Origin: Neorhizobium huautlense
Lineage (GTDB): Bacteria; Pseudomonadota; Alphaproteobacteria; Rhizobiales; Rhizobiaceae
Length of the DNA: 64,000 nt
NCBI RefSeq assembly: GCF_030811685.1
Contig: NZ_JAUSRF010000021.1
Coordinates: forward strand, 1-64,000
Direction of reading: 5' to 3'
Shown here: in pieces, positions 45,029 to 54,213 of the stretch
Numbering within the stretch: the stretch's first letter is position 1
Layout of the letters: every line of letters begins with the position of its first letter
Made by a program: the position numbers and the translations under genes
The notes under the pieces: model-generated
What the model saw: the letters and a program-made list of their open reading frames with translations, nothing else
Told to the model about the DNA's origin: nothing
Database searches by the model: none

Positions 45029-45346
45029 TCGGGTCTCGGCCGAGTGAAGTTCTCTTCATGTAATGCGCCGGTTCTGCAATCATCAGTCGAAATATAGACA
45101 TGCAAAATGCCTCCACATCCAAGCGGGGGCATTTTGTCGCATTAAACTTTTATTTATGTAGATTTGATCGTTGTTGGCCAGTTTTTCGATGTTTCCTGCA
45201 ATATTGATGGTTGGAAGGGCGGTGATTTCATCGAATTCTAGCGTTAATCATCCAGTCCGCAGATTTGTCGGTAATTTTTTGTTTAGGCAGCCCTGAGAGA
45301 AGCCCGGCTCCAATCGTTCGGGATTTTTCTTCACGGGGGTCGCCAC
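45029..45346. other. intergenic region between chemoreceptors 2 and 3
   Basis: It contains the terminator at 45104-45135 and then an AT-rich stretch (to about 45290) that should hold the promoter of receptor 3. No leader ORF or palindrome was seen. Confidence 0.4.
45104..45135 (+). terminator. terminator after chemoreceptor 2
   Basis: AAAATGCCTCC/GGGGGCATTTT (one G-T pair) is flanked by A and T runs, 76 nt after the stop. Confidence 0.75.
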
Positions 45347-47257
45347 ATGTTGAAATCTGTAAAAATCAAAATTCTTCTGCCGTCACTGTTTGCCCTGACC
45401 GTCCTGCTCATCGTCCTTCAGGGCGTGCAGGGCATGCGGTCTGTCTCGGAGCTGGAAACTCAGGCCGACAATATCAGCCGCCGCATGGAGCGGTCGCTGA
45501 TGGTCGCCGACATGTACAGTTCGATGGGCGATGTCAGGCGCCTCTATCTGATGGTGCTGGCGACCGACAGTGCATCCGAGCGCGCCAATCTCTTCCGGGA
45601 GATCGAGGCGGCGACGGCAAAGCGGGCTGCCGAATTCAACACCTATTCGGCCTCGATGAAGATCCCGGCCGCAAAGGCGAAGTTTGCCGAACTGGAGACG
45701 CTGGCTGCCGATTTCGACCGGCTGGGTGAAGAGTTTTCCGCCCATGTCGCCGCATTCAGAATGGCGGAAGCGCGTGGCGTTGTTGCGCGGATGTCGGACA
45801 AGGGTGGCGCTGTTGGAAAAGGTCTGCAGCAGCTGATTGCCGACAACAACCAGCGTGGTCAGGAAGACCGTACCGCTGCCAAGGATGCCGCGCAATTTGC
45901 CTTCTCCGCGACACTGGTCGGCATCGTGTTTGCCGTTCTGGTTTCCATCGGCGCCGCTATCGCCAGCATTTTCCGTGTCACCCGGCCGATCAGCGCCATC
46001 ACCGCGTCGATGAACACACTGGCTGCCGGCAACAACAAGGTCGCAATTCCTTATGCCGACAATACCGACGAGATCGGTGACATGGCCGCAGCCGTTGCCG
46101 TATTCCGCGACAACGCCCTGGAGCGCGAGCGTCTGGAGCAGGAGACAGAAGCCAACCGTTCGATGAGCGAGCGCGAACGCATTGCCCGCGAGGAGCAGAA
46201 GGCACGCGAGGCCGCTGACGTGGCCTTTGCTGTCGATGGCCTGGCGAGCGGCCTGAAGAGCCTGTCCGATGGCGATATGACCTTCCGTCTGGCCCAGCCG
46301 TTTGCCGGCCAGCTCGATCAGTTGCGTGTCAACTTCAACGAATCCGTCGGCAAGCTGCAGGGCGCACTTCGCGCAGTCGGCGACAATGCCCGCATGATCG
46401 ATGCCGGCGCCAACGAGATCCGTGCTGCCGCCGACGATCTGTCCAAGCGCACTGAACAGCAGGCCTCTTCCGTCGAGGAAACCGCGGCGGCTCTGGAAGA
46501 GGTGACTACGGCCGTCAAGGATTCGGCCGTGCGTGCTGGTGAAGCCGGCAAGCTGGTCGAGCACACACGCGTGGGTGCCGAGCGGTCCGGTGATGTCGTT
46601 CGTCAGGCGGTTTCCGCCATGGAAGCGATCGAGCATTCCTCGAACGAGATTTCCAACATCATCGGTGTCATCGACGATATCGCCTTCCAGACCAACCTGC
46701 TTGCCCTGAATGCCGGTGTGGAAGCGGCGCGTGCGGGTGAGGCCGGCAAGGGGTTTGCCGTCGTTGCACAGGAAGTGCGCGAACTGGCGCAGCGCTCCGC
46801 CACCGCTGCCCGTGAGATCAAGACACTGATCGGTGCATCCGGCGACAAGGTGCGTGATGGTGTGGATCTGGTCGGTCAGACCGGTGCAGCACTGGAAGCG
46901 ATCGTTTCCGATGTGCAGAAGATCAACCAGAATGTCGGCACGATCGTGATGTCGGCGCGCGAACAGTCGACCGGCCTTGCCGAGATCAACACCGCCGTCA
47001 ACCAGATGGACCAAGGCACGCAGAAGAATGCCGCCATGGTGGAACAGACAACGGCTGCCAGCCACAGCCTTGCCAAGCAGGCGGCGGCCCTGACGGAACT
47101 GCTCTCGCAGTTCAAGCTGGACGAGGGACGTGCGGATGTTCGTCACGCCACGCCGGCATCGCGCCCGGTCGCATCGCCGGCGCGCGCAATGGGTGCCCGC
47201 ATCGCCTCGGCCTTCAGCGGCAATGCGGCGGTCAAGCAGGAATGGTCGGACTTTTAA
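45347..47257 (+). CDS. methyl-accepting chemotaxis protein 3
   Basis: A 636-aa chemoreceptor closest to receptor 1, including a 44-nt exactly identical DNA stretch (46286-46329 versus 41811-41854). TM1 is at about 8-29, TM2 near 195-217, HAMP and a second HAMP-like segment follow, with the tip DIAFQTNLLALNAGVEAARA. The C-terminus is EWSDF, again an xWxxF tether. GGGGG lies 9 nt before the ATG. Ligand unknown. Confidence 0.95.
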   Translation: MLKSVKIKILLPSLFALTVLLIVLQGVQGMRSVSELETQADNISRRMERSLMVADMYSSMGDVRRLYLMVLATDSASERANLFREIEAATAKRAAEFNTYSASMKIPAAKAKFAELETLAADFDRLGEEFSAHVAAFRMAEARGVVARMSDKGGAVGKGLQQLIADNNQRGQEDRTAAKDAAQFAFSATLVGIVFAVLVSIGAAIASIFRVTRPISAITASMNTLAAGNNKVAIPYADNTDEIGDMAAAVAVFRDNALERERLEQETEANRSMSERERIAREEQKAREAADVAFAVDGLASGLKSLSDGDMTFRLAQPFAGQLDQLRVNFNESVGKLQGALRAVGDNARMIDAGANEIRAAADDLSKRTEQQASSVEETAAALEEVTTAVKDSAVRAGEAGKLVEHTRVGAERSGDVVRQAVSAMEAIEHSSNEISNIIGVIDDIAFQTNLLALNAGVEAARAGEAGKGFAVVAQEVRELAQRSATAAREIKTLIGASGDKVRDGVDLVGQTGAALEAIVSDVQKINQNVGTIVMSAREQSTGLAEINTAVNQMDQGTQKNAAMVEQTTAASHSLAKQAAALTELLSQFKLDEGRADVRHATPASRPVASPARAMGARIASAFSGNAAVKQEWSDF

Positions 47258-47282
47258 GAACGGCAACATGAAATAGGGAAAT

Positions 47283-47305
47283 GCCGGCCTCGCGCCGGCG
47301 TTTTT
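47283..47305 (+). terminator. terminator after chemoreceptor 3
   Basis: The stem GCCGGC/GCCGGC (47283-47288/47294-47299) with a 5-nt loop is followed by GTTTTT. It also lies upstream of the ABC exporter 2 promoter. Confidence 0.75.
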
Positions 47306-47357
47306 CGATTGAGGAAAAGAGTTTTAGACCTTACCGAAATGTAAGCCGCCCTGACCT

Positions 47358-47385
47358 TTGCCAGTCGCTCCGCAGCCGCTATATC
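47358..47385 (+). promoter_or_regulatory. candidate promoter of ABC exporter 2
   Basis: TTGCCA (47358-47363), a 16-nt spacer and TATATC (47380-47385). Only 6 nt separate it from the ATG at 47392, which has no Shine-Dalgarno. This suggests a leaderless mRNA. Confidence 0.5.
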
Positions 47386-47391
47386 GCTGGC

Positions 47392-49251
47392 ATGGCCATT
47401 ACCCGTCTCTTCCGCTTTTTCGAAAACTGGATTTCCCCATTCGCCCGGAAAGACGATCTGCGTCCGCCGGCAACGACGCTCGGTTTTATCTGGTTTTATC
47501 TCAACCAGGCGAAAGCGCCGTTTTTCGCCATGCTGGTTCTGGGCGGCCTGACGGCGGCAATCGAAGCGGCGCTGTTCTGGTTCGTCGGGCGGTTGATCGA
47601 CATTCTGGCGACCATCAAACCGGCAGACGGCTGGGGCGGGCTTCTGGCCGCGCATGGCTGGGAACTGGCCGGCATGCTGGTGCTGATCGGCGTGGTGCGC
47701 TTCGTGGTCACGCTTTTGACCGCGCTCACCGACCAGCAGATCATCACGCCCGGTTTCTACAACATGGTGCGCTGGCAATCCTACATGCATGTGGCGCGGC
47801 AATCGCTGTCCTTCTTCCAGAACGATTTTTCCGGCCGCATCGTCAACAAGGTCTGGTCGGGCGGCCAGTCGGCCGGAGACCTCGTCACCTCGCTGATGGA
47901 AAGCGTCTGGTTCGTCGGCATCTATTCCGTTTCGATGCTGTTTCTGGTCGGCAGTCTCGACTGGCGTCTGGCCGTTGTCGTCTGCGTCTGGGTGTTCATC
48001 TTCTCGCTTCTGGCGCGGTATTTCGTGCCGCGCATCCGCCATCATTCGCGAGAGACGGCGGAAGCGGCATCCATGCTGAACGGCCGCATGGTCGATGCCT
48101 ACAGCAATATCCAGACGCTGCGCCTGTTCGGCCATGACGATGCCAATGACCGCTACATGCTGCAGGGTTTCGAGACCTTTCAGAAAACCACCATCATGTT
48201 CACTCGGTTCATCACCGGGGTGAGGGCATCGATGGCGCTGCTGTCGGGCATCATGATCACCAGCATGGCGGCGCTCTGCATCGACCTGTGGCTATCGGGC
48301 AAGATCACCTCGGGTGCCGTTGCCTTCACGCTGGCGCTGGTGCTGCGGCTGAATTTTCTGCTCGGCCGGCTGATGACGCAGTTCAACGGCATCATGCGCA
48401 ATTTCGGCGTCGTGCAGAATGCCGCCGAGCTGATCTCGCAGCCGATCGGTCTTGTCGATGCGCCGAACGCGGGGACGCTTTCGGTGAAACAGCCGGGTAT
48501 CGTGTTCGACAATGTCAGTTTTCATTACGGGCGTGGCAAGGGCGTCATCGAAAACCTGTCGCTGGAAATCCGTCCGGGTGAGAAGGTTGGCGTGGTCGGG
48601 CGGTCCGGTGCCGGCAAGTCGACACTCGTCAATCTGCTGCTGCGTTTCTACGACGTCGAGAGCGGCCGTATTCTCATCGACGGGCAGGATATTTCGCAGG
48701 TTACCCAGGAAAGCCTGCGACGGCAGATCGGCATGGTCACACAGGATACCGCGCTTCTGCACCGCTCGATCCGCGAAAACATCCTGTTCGGGCGCGATAA
48801 TGCCGGAGAGGAAGAACTGGTGGCGGCAACGCAGCGGGCCGAGGCGGATGAGTTTATTGCGCGTCTGGAAGATCAGCGCGGCCGCACCGGTTTTGACGCG
48901 CATGTGGGCGAGCGTGGTGTCAAATTATCGGGTGGCCAGCGGCAGCGTATCGCCATTGCCCGCGTCATGCTGAAGAACGCGCCGATCCTCGTGCTGGATG
49001 AAGCGACTTCTGCGCTGGACTCGGAAGTCGAGGCCGCGATCCAGGCCAATCTCGACCGGCTGATGGAAGGCAAGACGGTGCTGGCCATCGCGCACCGGCT
49101 GTCCACCATTGCCGCACTCGACCGGCTGATCGTCATGGATGGCGGGAAGATCGTCGAGCAGGGCACGCATGCCGAACTGATCGCGCGGGGCGGGCTTTAC
49201 GCATCCTTCTGGGAGCGGCAGTCTGGCGGCTTCTTGGGCGCGGAAGACTGA
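47392..49251 (+). CDS. ABC exporter half-transporter (permease + ATPase) 2
   Basis: A 619-aa fused permease/ATPase, homologous along its length to the exporter at 38782-40632. Six N-terminal helices are followed by Walker A GVVGRSGAGKSTLVNLL, LSGGQRQRIAIARV and ILVLDEATSALDSE. Both proteins end in a near-identical RQSGGFLG segment. The ATG at 47392 is chosen from the promoter position; the frame extends to 47281 through a terminator hairpin. It may pair with exporter 1. Substrate unknown. Confidence 0.91.
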   Translation: MAITRLFRFFENWISPFARKDDLRPPATTLGFIWFYLNQAKAPFFAMLVLGGLTAAIEAALFWFVGRLIDILATIKPADGWGGLLAAHGWELAGMLVLIGVVRFVVTLLTALTDQQIITPGFYNMVRWQSYMHVARQSLSFFQNDFSGRIVNKVWSGGQSAGDLVTSLMESVWFVGIYSVSMLFLVGSLDWRLAVVVCVWVFIFSLLARYFVPRIRHHSRETAEAASMLNGRMVDAYSNIQTLRLFGHDDANDRYMLQGFETFQKTTIMFTRFITGVRASMALLSGIMITSMAALCIDLWLSGKITSGAVAFTLALVLRLNFLLGRLMTQFNGIMRNFGVVQNAAELISQPIGLVDAPNAGTLSVKQPGIVFDNVSFHYGRGKGVIENLSLEIRPGEKVGVVGRSGAGKSTLVNLLLRFYDVESGRILIDGQDISQVTQESLRRQIGMVTQDTALLHRSIRENILFGRDNAGEEELVAATQRAEADEFIARLEDQRGRTGFDAHVGERGVKLSGGQRQRIAIARVMLKNAPILVLDEATSALDSEVEAAIQANLDRLMEGKTVLAIAHRLSTIAALDRLIVMDGGKIVEQGTHAELIARGGLYASFWERQSGGFLGAED

Positions 49252-49254
49252 TCC

Positions 49255-50184
49255 CTATTCCGGAACGACGAATTCCGCCATCAGGCCGTAATGGTTGGAG
49301 CCCATCGAATCCGGGATACGGCTGACCGACTTCATGCCGAGCGGCGCGCGCACCATGACATGGTCGATGGCGATGCCGAAGCGGCCGAGACGCACCGGCC
49401 ATGTGGGGATTTCCGGCGCGATGGTGCGCAGGTCCGTCCAGCGCATGAACTGCTGCACGTCAGGCGCAATGCTGGATGAGTTGAAATCGCCGGAGAGAAG
49501 CAGCGGTCCCTTGCGATTGTTGATGATCCGCGCGGCGTTGGTCAGTTCCATCTTGTGATAATTGTCGAAATACGGCTTGCTGAGATGCATGGCGACCACA
49601 TGCACGGTGGTGCCGCCGACATCGACATCCGCCAGCATGAAGCGATCCTTACGCAATTCGCTGAGGCCCCCGACGCTCAGATTGCTGAGCGGCAGTTTCG
49701 ACAACATCATCATGTCGCAGATATCCGTCTCGCGGCCGCAGCCGATGCGATAGGGATAGACCTTGTCGAGTTCGGCCAGATACGGCGCCAGAGGCGGCAT
49801 TTCCATGATGTTGACGACATCGGCGCCGGAGTTGACGATCGCCTGATAGATGCGTTCACCATTGCGATAATTGCCGCCAAGGATGTTGAAATGCATCAGC
49901 CTGATCGTCTTGCCCGATTGCGGCGCCGGATCGGCGTCGAACTCGTAGGGCATGATCCAGGCATGCACGGCGATGCCGATCGAAGCGATAAGGAGAAGGC
50001 CGGTAAATACGTTGCGACTGATGAGCAGAGCGAGAATCATTGCCAGCGCACAGGCAATGGCGGCGTGAAGTTGCAGGCTGTGGAGTGTTGCAAGCATCCA
50101 TTGCGGATGCACATAACGTGTGGCTATTGCGCCCAGCACAAGCGACACAATGACGCAGATGGCAACCGAGATCGTGTGTTTCAT
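49255..50184 (-). CDS. membrane-anchored endonuclease/exonuclease/phosphatase-fold protein
   Basis: A 309-aa protein. Three N-terminal transmembrane helices (about 4-85) are followed by an EEP domain: LMHFNILGGNYRN, DVVNIMEMPP, the metal and catalytic motif LLSGDFNSS, and AIDHVMV with SNHYGLMAEF. Family members include phosphodiesterases and sphingomyelinase-like enzymes; the substrate is unknown. The ATG at 50184 is preferred to one at 50235 because it starts a hydrophobic helix. It diverges from petABC. Confidence 0.85.
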   Translation of the reverse strand: MKHTISVAICVIVSLVLGAIATRYVHPQWMLATLHSLQLHAAIACALAMILALLISRNVFTGLLLIASIGIAVHAWIMPYEFDADPAPQSGKTIRLMHFNILGGNYRNGERIYQAIVNSGADVVNIMEMPPLAPYLAELDKVYPYRIGCGRETDICDMMMLSKLPLSNLSVGGLSELRKDRFMLADVDVGGTTVHVVAMHLSKPYFDNYHKMELTNAARIINNRKGPLLLSGDFNSSSIAPDVQQFMRWTDLRTIAPEIPTWPVRLGRFGIAIDHVMVRAPLGMKSVSRIPDSMGSNHYGLMAEFVVPE

Positions 50185-50277
50185 GTGCTCTTGCCCGGAA
50201 GTCGCCACGTCTGGGGACCGGTTAGCATAAAGCATGTGTGCGTTGCAACACGCGGAAGTGGCGGTGCTGCAAGGCGC

Positions 50278-50291
50278 TTGATTCAGATCAA
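50278..50291. promoter_or_regulatory. FNR/FixK-type box upstream of petABC
   Basis: A perfect palindrome TTGAT-TCAG-ATCAA, matching the FNR/FixK consensus. If it activates at -41.5 on the plus strand, the start would be near 50326, where TAAATC (50314-50319) sits exactly at -10. The minus direction has no comparable -10. The rest of the 50185-50563 gap shows nothing else certain. Confidence 0.6.
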
Positions 50292-50563
50292 GTTGGCATT
50301 TGATTCCTCTGCGTAAATCGCCCCGAGCGGCGTGATGACCGGTTTGTCATGGCGTGCACGAAGCAAAGCGGGGCGAAGCTGCCGGAATTCACGCGGTTTA
50401 CTGGCCGCAGCCCTTGCCAAAACAGGAGTTTATCTGCGATCAAAAGGTGTATTGCGCCGACTTGCTGGGGACTCGTTGTTCGCATTATGGTGGACGCGAT
50501 TTCGACCCAGCCTGGAGGAGGCTTTGTGCGGTTGATCGGGATGCGTGAGAGGATGGTAAAACC

Positions 50564-51142
50564 GTGAGTGAAAACACATCGAACGGACAGGCGTCCGGCG
50601 AGCCGACTCGCCGTGACTTTCTATATCTGACCACGGGCATGGCGGGCGCAGTCGGCGCCGTCGCTGTCGCGTGGCCCTTCATCGACCAGATGCGGCCGGA
50701 TGCATCGACGCTGGCGCTGGCCTCGATCGAGGTCAATGTCGCGGCGCTGCAACCGGGCATGTCGTTGACGGTGAAATGGCGCGGCAAGCCCGTGTTCATC
50801 CGCAACCGGACGGAAAAGGAAGTGGAAGAGGCGAATGCCGTCGCACTGTCCGATCTGAAAGACCCGATTGCGCGCAATGCCAATCTGGGCGCAGATGCCG
50901 CAGCCAGCAGCATCGACCGTTCGGCCGGCGAGGGCAAGGAGAACTGGATCGTCATGATCGGTTCCTGCACCCATCTCGGCTGCGTACCGCTCGGCCAGGC
51001 CGGCGAATTCGGCGGATGGTTCTGTCCCTGCCATGGCTCGCATTACGATACGGCGGGTCGCATTCGAAAGGGCCCGGCGCCGGAAAACCTCGCCATTCCG
51101 ACCTTCGCTTTCACCAGCGATACCGTCATCACGATCGGATAA
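50564..51142 (+). CDS. petA: ubiquinol-cytochrome c reductase iron-sulfur (Rieske) subunit
   Basis: A 192-aa bc1-complex subunit. A Tat-type signal anchor (TRRDFLYLTTGMAGAVGAVA) is followed by the Rieske domain, with CTHLGC and CPCHGSHYD binding the 2Fe-2S cluster. The start is GTG, with GAGAGGATGG a little far upstream. It is the first gene of petABC, 15 nt before petB. It transfers electrons from quinol to cytochrome c1. Confidence 0.97.
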   Translation: MSENTSNGQASGEPTRRDFLYLTTGMAGAVGAVAVAWPFIDQMRPDASTLALASIEVNVAALQPGMSLTVKWRGKPVFIRNRTEKEVEEANAVALSDLKDPIARNANLGADAAASSIDRSAGEGKENWIVMIGSCTHLGCVPLGQAGEFGGWFCPCHGSHYDTAGRIRKGPAPENLAIPTFAFTSDTVITIG

Positions 51143-51157
51143 GGGGGGATTTTCAAC

Positions 51158-52474
51158 ATGAGCGGTCATTCGTCTTACCAGCCATCCACCGGCATCGAAA
51201 AATGGATCGACTCGCGGCTTCCTTTGCCGCGCATGGTCTATGACAGTTTTGTCGCCTATCCGGTTCCGCGCAACCTCAACTACGCCTACACGTTCGGCGC
51301 CATGCTGTCGGTCATGCTGATCGTGCAGATCCTGACCGGTGTCGTGCTGGCCATGCATTATACGGCCTCTACCATCGGGGCATTCGACTCGGTCGAAAAG
51401 ATCATGCGCGACGTCAACCACGGCTGGCTTCTGCGCTACATGCATGCCAACGGCGCGTCCTTCTTCTTCATCGCCGTTTATCTGCACATCGCCCGCGGGC
51501 TCTATTACGGCTCCTACAAGGCGCCGCGCGAAATCCTCTGGATCCTCGGCGTGGTCATCTACCTGCTGATGATGGCGACCGGTTTCATGGGCTATGTTCT
51601 GCCCTGGGGCCAGATGTCCTTCTGGGGCGCGACCGTCATCACCGGCTTCTTCACCGCCTTCCCCTTGGTGGGTGAGTGGATCCAGCAGTTCCTGCTCGGT
51701 GGCTTTGCCGTCGACCAGCCGACGCTGAACCGCTTCTTCTCGCTGCATTACCTGCTGCCCTTCATGATCGCGGGCGTCGTCGTCCTGCATATCTGGGCAC
51801 TGCATGTGACCGGCCAGACCAACCCGACCGGTGTCGAGGTCAAGACCAAGACCGATACGGTGCCGTTTACGCCCTATGCGACGCTGAAGGACGCGTTTGG
51901 CGTGTCGGTCTTCCTGATCGTCTACGCATGGTTCGTGTTCTACATGCCGAACTATCTCGGCCACCCGGACAACTACATTCCGGCCAACGCGCTGAAGACG
52001 CCCGCCCACATCGTGCCCGAATGGTATTACCTGCCGTTCTACGCGATGCTGCGTGCCATCACCTTCAATGTCGGCCCGATCGACTCGAAGCTCGGCGGCG
52101 TTCTGGTGATGTTCGGTTCGATCATCATCCTGTTCTTCCTGCCCTGGCTGGACACGTCGAAGGTTCGTTCGGCAGTCTATCGTCCCTGGTACAAGCTGTT
52201 TTTCTGGCTTTTTGTCGTCAACGCCATCTTCCTCGGCTGGCTCGGCGCCATGCCGGCGGAAGGCAGCGGCCTTATCGGTCTTGTGTTCTTCGGCGATCTG
52301 GCTGGCAACTATGTCGGTTATTCGCAGCTCGGAACGCTGTATTATTTCGGCTTCTTCCTCGTCATCATGCCGGTTCTCGGCCTTGTCGAGACGCCGCGGC
52401 GCATTCCGAATTCGATCACCGAAGCCGTTCTTGAGAAAAAGAACGGTACGCCCAAGGCCGAAACGGTCGCCTGA
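51158..52474 (+). CDS. petB: cytochrome b
   Basis: A 438-aa membrane subunit holding two b-type hemes. Ligand-bearing helices include GWLLRYMHANGASFFFIAVY and IARGLYYGSYKAPREI. The Qo-site motif is PEWYYLPFYAMLRA. It is a single full-length cytochrome b, not fused to c1. The 15-nt gap from petA and 23 nt to petC indicate one operon. Confidence 0.97.
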   Translation: MSGHSSYQPSTGIEKWIDSRLPLPRMVYDSFVAYPVPRNLNYAYTFGAMLSVMLIVQILTGVVLAMHYTASTIGAFDSVEKIMRDVNHGWLLRYMHANGASFFFIAVYLHIARGLYYGSYKAPREILWILGVVIYLLMMATGFMGYVLPWGQMSFWGATVITGFFTAFPLVGEWIQQFLLGGFAVDQPTLNRFFSLHYLLPFMIAGVVVLHIWALHVTGQTNPTGVEVKTKTDTVPFTPYATLKDAFGVSVFLIVYAWFVFYMPNYLGHPDNYIPANALKTPAHIVPEWYYLPFYAMLRAITFNVGPIDSKLGGVLVMFGSIIILFFLPWLDTSKVRSAVYRPWYKLFFWLFVVNAIFLGWLGAMPAEGSGLIGLVFFGDLAGNYVGYSQLGTLYYFGFFLVIMPVLGLVETPRRIPNSITEAVLEKKNGTPKAETVA

Positions 52475-52497
52475 GCCAGCGAACAAGGAAAATCATC

Positions 52498-53388
52498 ATG
52501 AAAAAGCTGACCATGAGCTTCCTGTCGCTGGGCCTTCTGGCGGGGATTGCCATCCTCCCGGCCTCGGCGCAGGAGAACCACGATAATGCAGCTTCCGGCG
52601 GTGCTGCCGCCGAGGAGCACGGCGCAACCCCGCATTATCCGATCAAGAAGCCGCACCAGGTGGATTGGAGTTTTGCCGGCCCCTTCGGTCATTACGACAA
52701 GGGCCAGTTGCAGCGCGGGCTGAAGATCTACACGGAAGTCTGTGCCGCCTGTCATTCCATGAAACTGGTGTCTTTCCGCACGCTGGAAGACCTCGGTTAT
52801 TCGGAAGCGCAGGTAAAGGCGTTTGCGGCCACGCATGAAGTGCAGGACGGGCCGAACGACGAAGGCGAAATGTTCACCCGCAAGGCCGTGCCTTCGGACC
52901 ATTTCCCGTCGCCGTTCCCCAATGAACAGGCCGCCGCCGCCGCCAACAATGGTGCGGCCCCGCCGGACTTCTCGCTGATCGCCAAGGCGCGCGGCATCAC
53001 GCGCGGCTTCCCGACCTTCATCTTCGACATGTTCACCCAGTATCAGGAGGGTGGCCCGGATTATATCCATGCGCTGCTGACCGGTTACCAGGAGCCGCCG
53101 GAGGGAACGGAAATCGCGGAGGGTACCCATTACAATCCGTATTTCGCCAATGCTGCGGCCCTTGCCATGGCGCCGCCGCTCTCTGCCGATCAGGTGACCT
53201 ATGACGATGGTACGCCGCAGACGCTGGAGCAGTATTCGCAGGATATTTCCGCATTCCTGATGTGGGCGGCCGAACCGCATCTGGAAGAACGAAAGCGCAC
53301 CGGCTTTATGGTCATGGTGTTCCTGGCGATCTTCACCATGCTGATCTATCTGACCAAAAAATCGGTCTATGCCAGCAAGGAGCACTGA
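52498..53388 (+). CDS. petC: cytochrome c1
   Basis: A 296-aa subunit with signal peptide (about 1-24), heme c motif CAACHSMKLVSF, the axial Met region near the C-terminal half (YHYNPYFANAAALAMAPPL-like) and a C-terminal anchor helix (VMVFLAIFTMLIYLTK). It completes the bc1 complex with petA and petB and is followed by a strong terminator. Confidence 0.96.
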   Translation: MKKLTMSFLSLGLLAGIAILPASAQENHDNAASGGAAAEEHGATPHYPIKKPHQVDWSFAGPFGHYDKGQLQRGLKIYTEVCAACHSMKLVSFRTLEDLGYSEAQVKAFAATHEVQDGPNDEGEMFTRKAVPSDHFPSPFPNEQAAAAANNGAAPPDFSLIAKARGITRGFPTFIFDMFTQYQEGGPDYIHALLTGYQEPPEGTEIAEGTHYNPYFANAAALAMAPPLSADQVTYDDGTPQTLEQYSQDISAFLMWAAEPHLEERKRTGFMVMVFLAIFTMLIYLTKKSVYASKEH

Positions 53389-53409
53389 GCGGCTCTTGAT
53401 ATACGGGAG

Positions 53410-53431
53410 AGGCGGCTGCGGCCGCCTTTTT
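53410..53431 (+). terminator. terminator of petABC
   Basis: The hairpin AGGCGGC/GCCGCCT (53410-53416/53421-53427) with loop TGCG is followed by TTTT, 21 nt after petC. Confidence 0.85.
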
Positions 53432-53556
53432 CATGTCCGGCACCTGTCTGACTTGGGGACGGGGCGCCAGGGGAGGCCTGTGCGGCGATGCGGAACTTTA
53501 CAGCGCGGCCATTGCACGCCAAGGTGCCGCCTCAAGAACACGGATACAAGGTTCCC

Positions 53557-54102
53557 ATGACTGCCTCCACCAAAGACATCCTTTCCGCCGCCATCCGCTC
53601 GATCCCGGACTATCCGAAGCCGGGCATCATCTTTCGCGACATCACCACGCTGCTGGGCGATGCTCAGGCGTTCCGGCTGGCGGTGGATGAGCTTGTCAAA
53701 CCGTATGAAGGTCTGGGCGTCGACAAGATCGCCGGCATGGAAGCGCGCGGTTTCATTCTCGGCGGCGCCATGGCGCATCAGTTGTCCGCCGGTTTCGTAC
53801 CGATCCGCAAGAAGGGCAAGCTGCCTTACCGGACGGTCAGCATGGCCTATGCGCTGGAATACGGTACCGACGAGATGGAAATCCATGTCGATGCGGTGAG
53901 GCCCGGTGAAAAGGTCATCCTCTGCGACGACCTGATTGCGACAGGCGGCACGGCCGTGGGCGCCGTGCAGCTGCTGCGCCAGATCGGCGCGGAAGTCGTC
54001 TCCGCCTGCTTCGTCATCGACCTGCCGGATCTCGGCGGCCGCAAGAAGCTCGAGGCTCTTGGCGTCGAAGTGCGGGTGCTGGCGGAGTTTTCGGGTCACT
54101 GA
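53557..54102 (+). CDS. apt: adenine phosphoribosyltransferase
   Basis: A 181-aa purine-salvage enzyme converting adenine and PRPP to AMP. The PRPP-binding motif is VILCDDLIATGGTAVGAV, and GIIFRDITTLLGD and KIAGMEARGFILGG are typical of Apt. The ATG at 53557 gives the usual length; the frame extends to 53488 without a good ribosome site. It is separated from petC by the terminator. Confidence 0.95.
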   Translation: MTASTKDILSAAIRSIPDYPKPGIIFRDITTLLGDAQAFRLAVDELVKPYEGLGVDKIAGMEARGFILGGAMAHQLSAGFVPIRKKGKLPYRTVSMAYALEYGTDEMEIHVDAVRPGEKVILCDDLIATGGTAVGAVQLLRQIGAEVVSACFVIDLPDLGGRKKLEALGVEVRVLAEFSGH

Positions 54103-54213
54103 TTTCGATCAGGCCACGGACCCCTCGTTTTCCATGATTGCGCAGGTTTTTGCCCGCGTTATCCTGCATGTTCTGAGCCGACGGGGCCGGGACACCAGCT
54201 TGGGGGATTTTGC

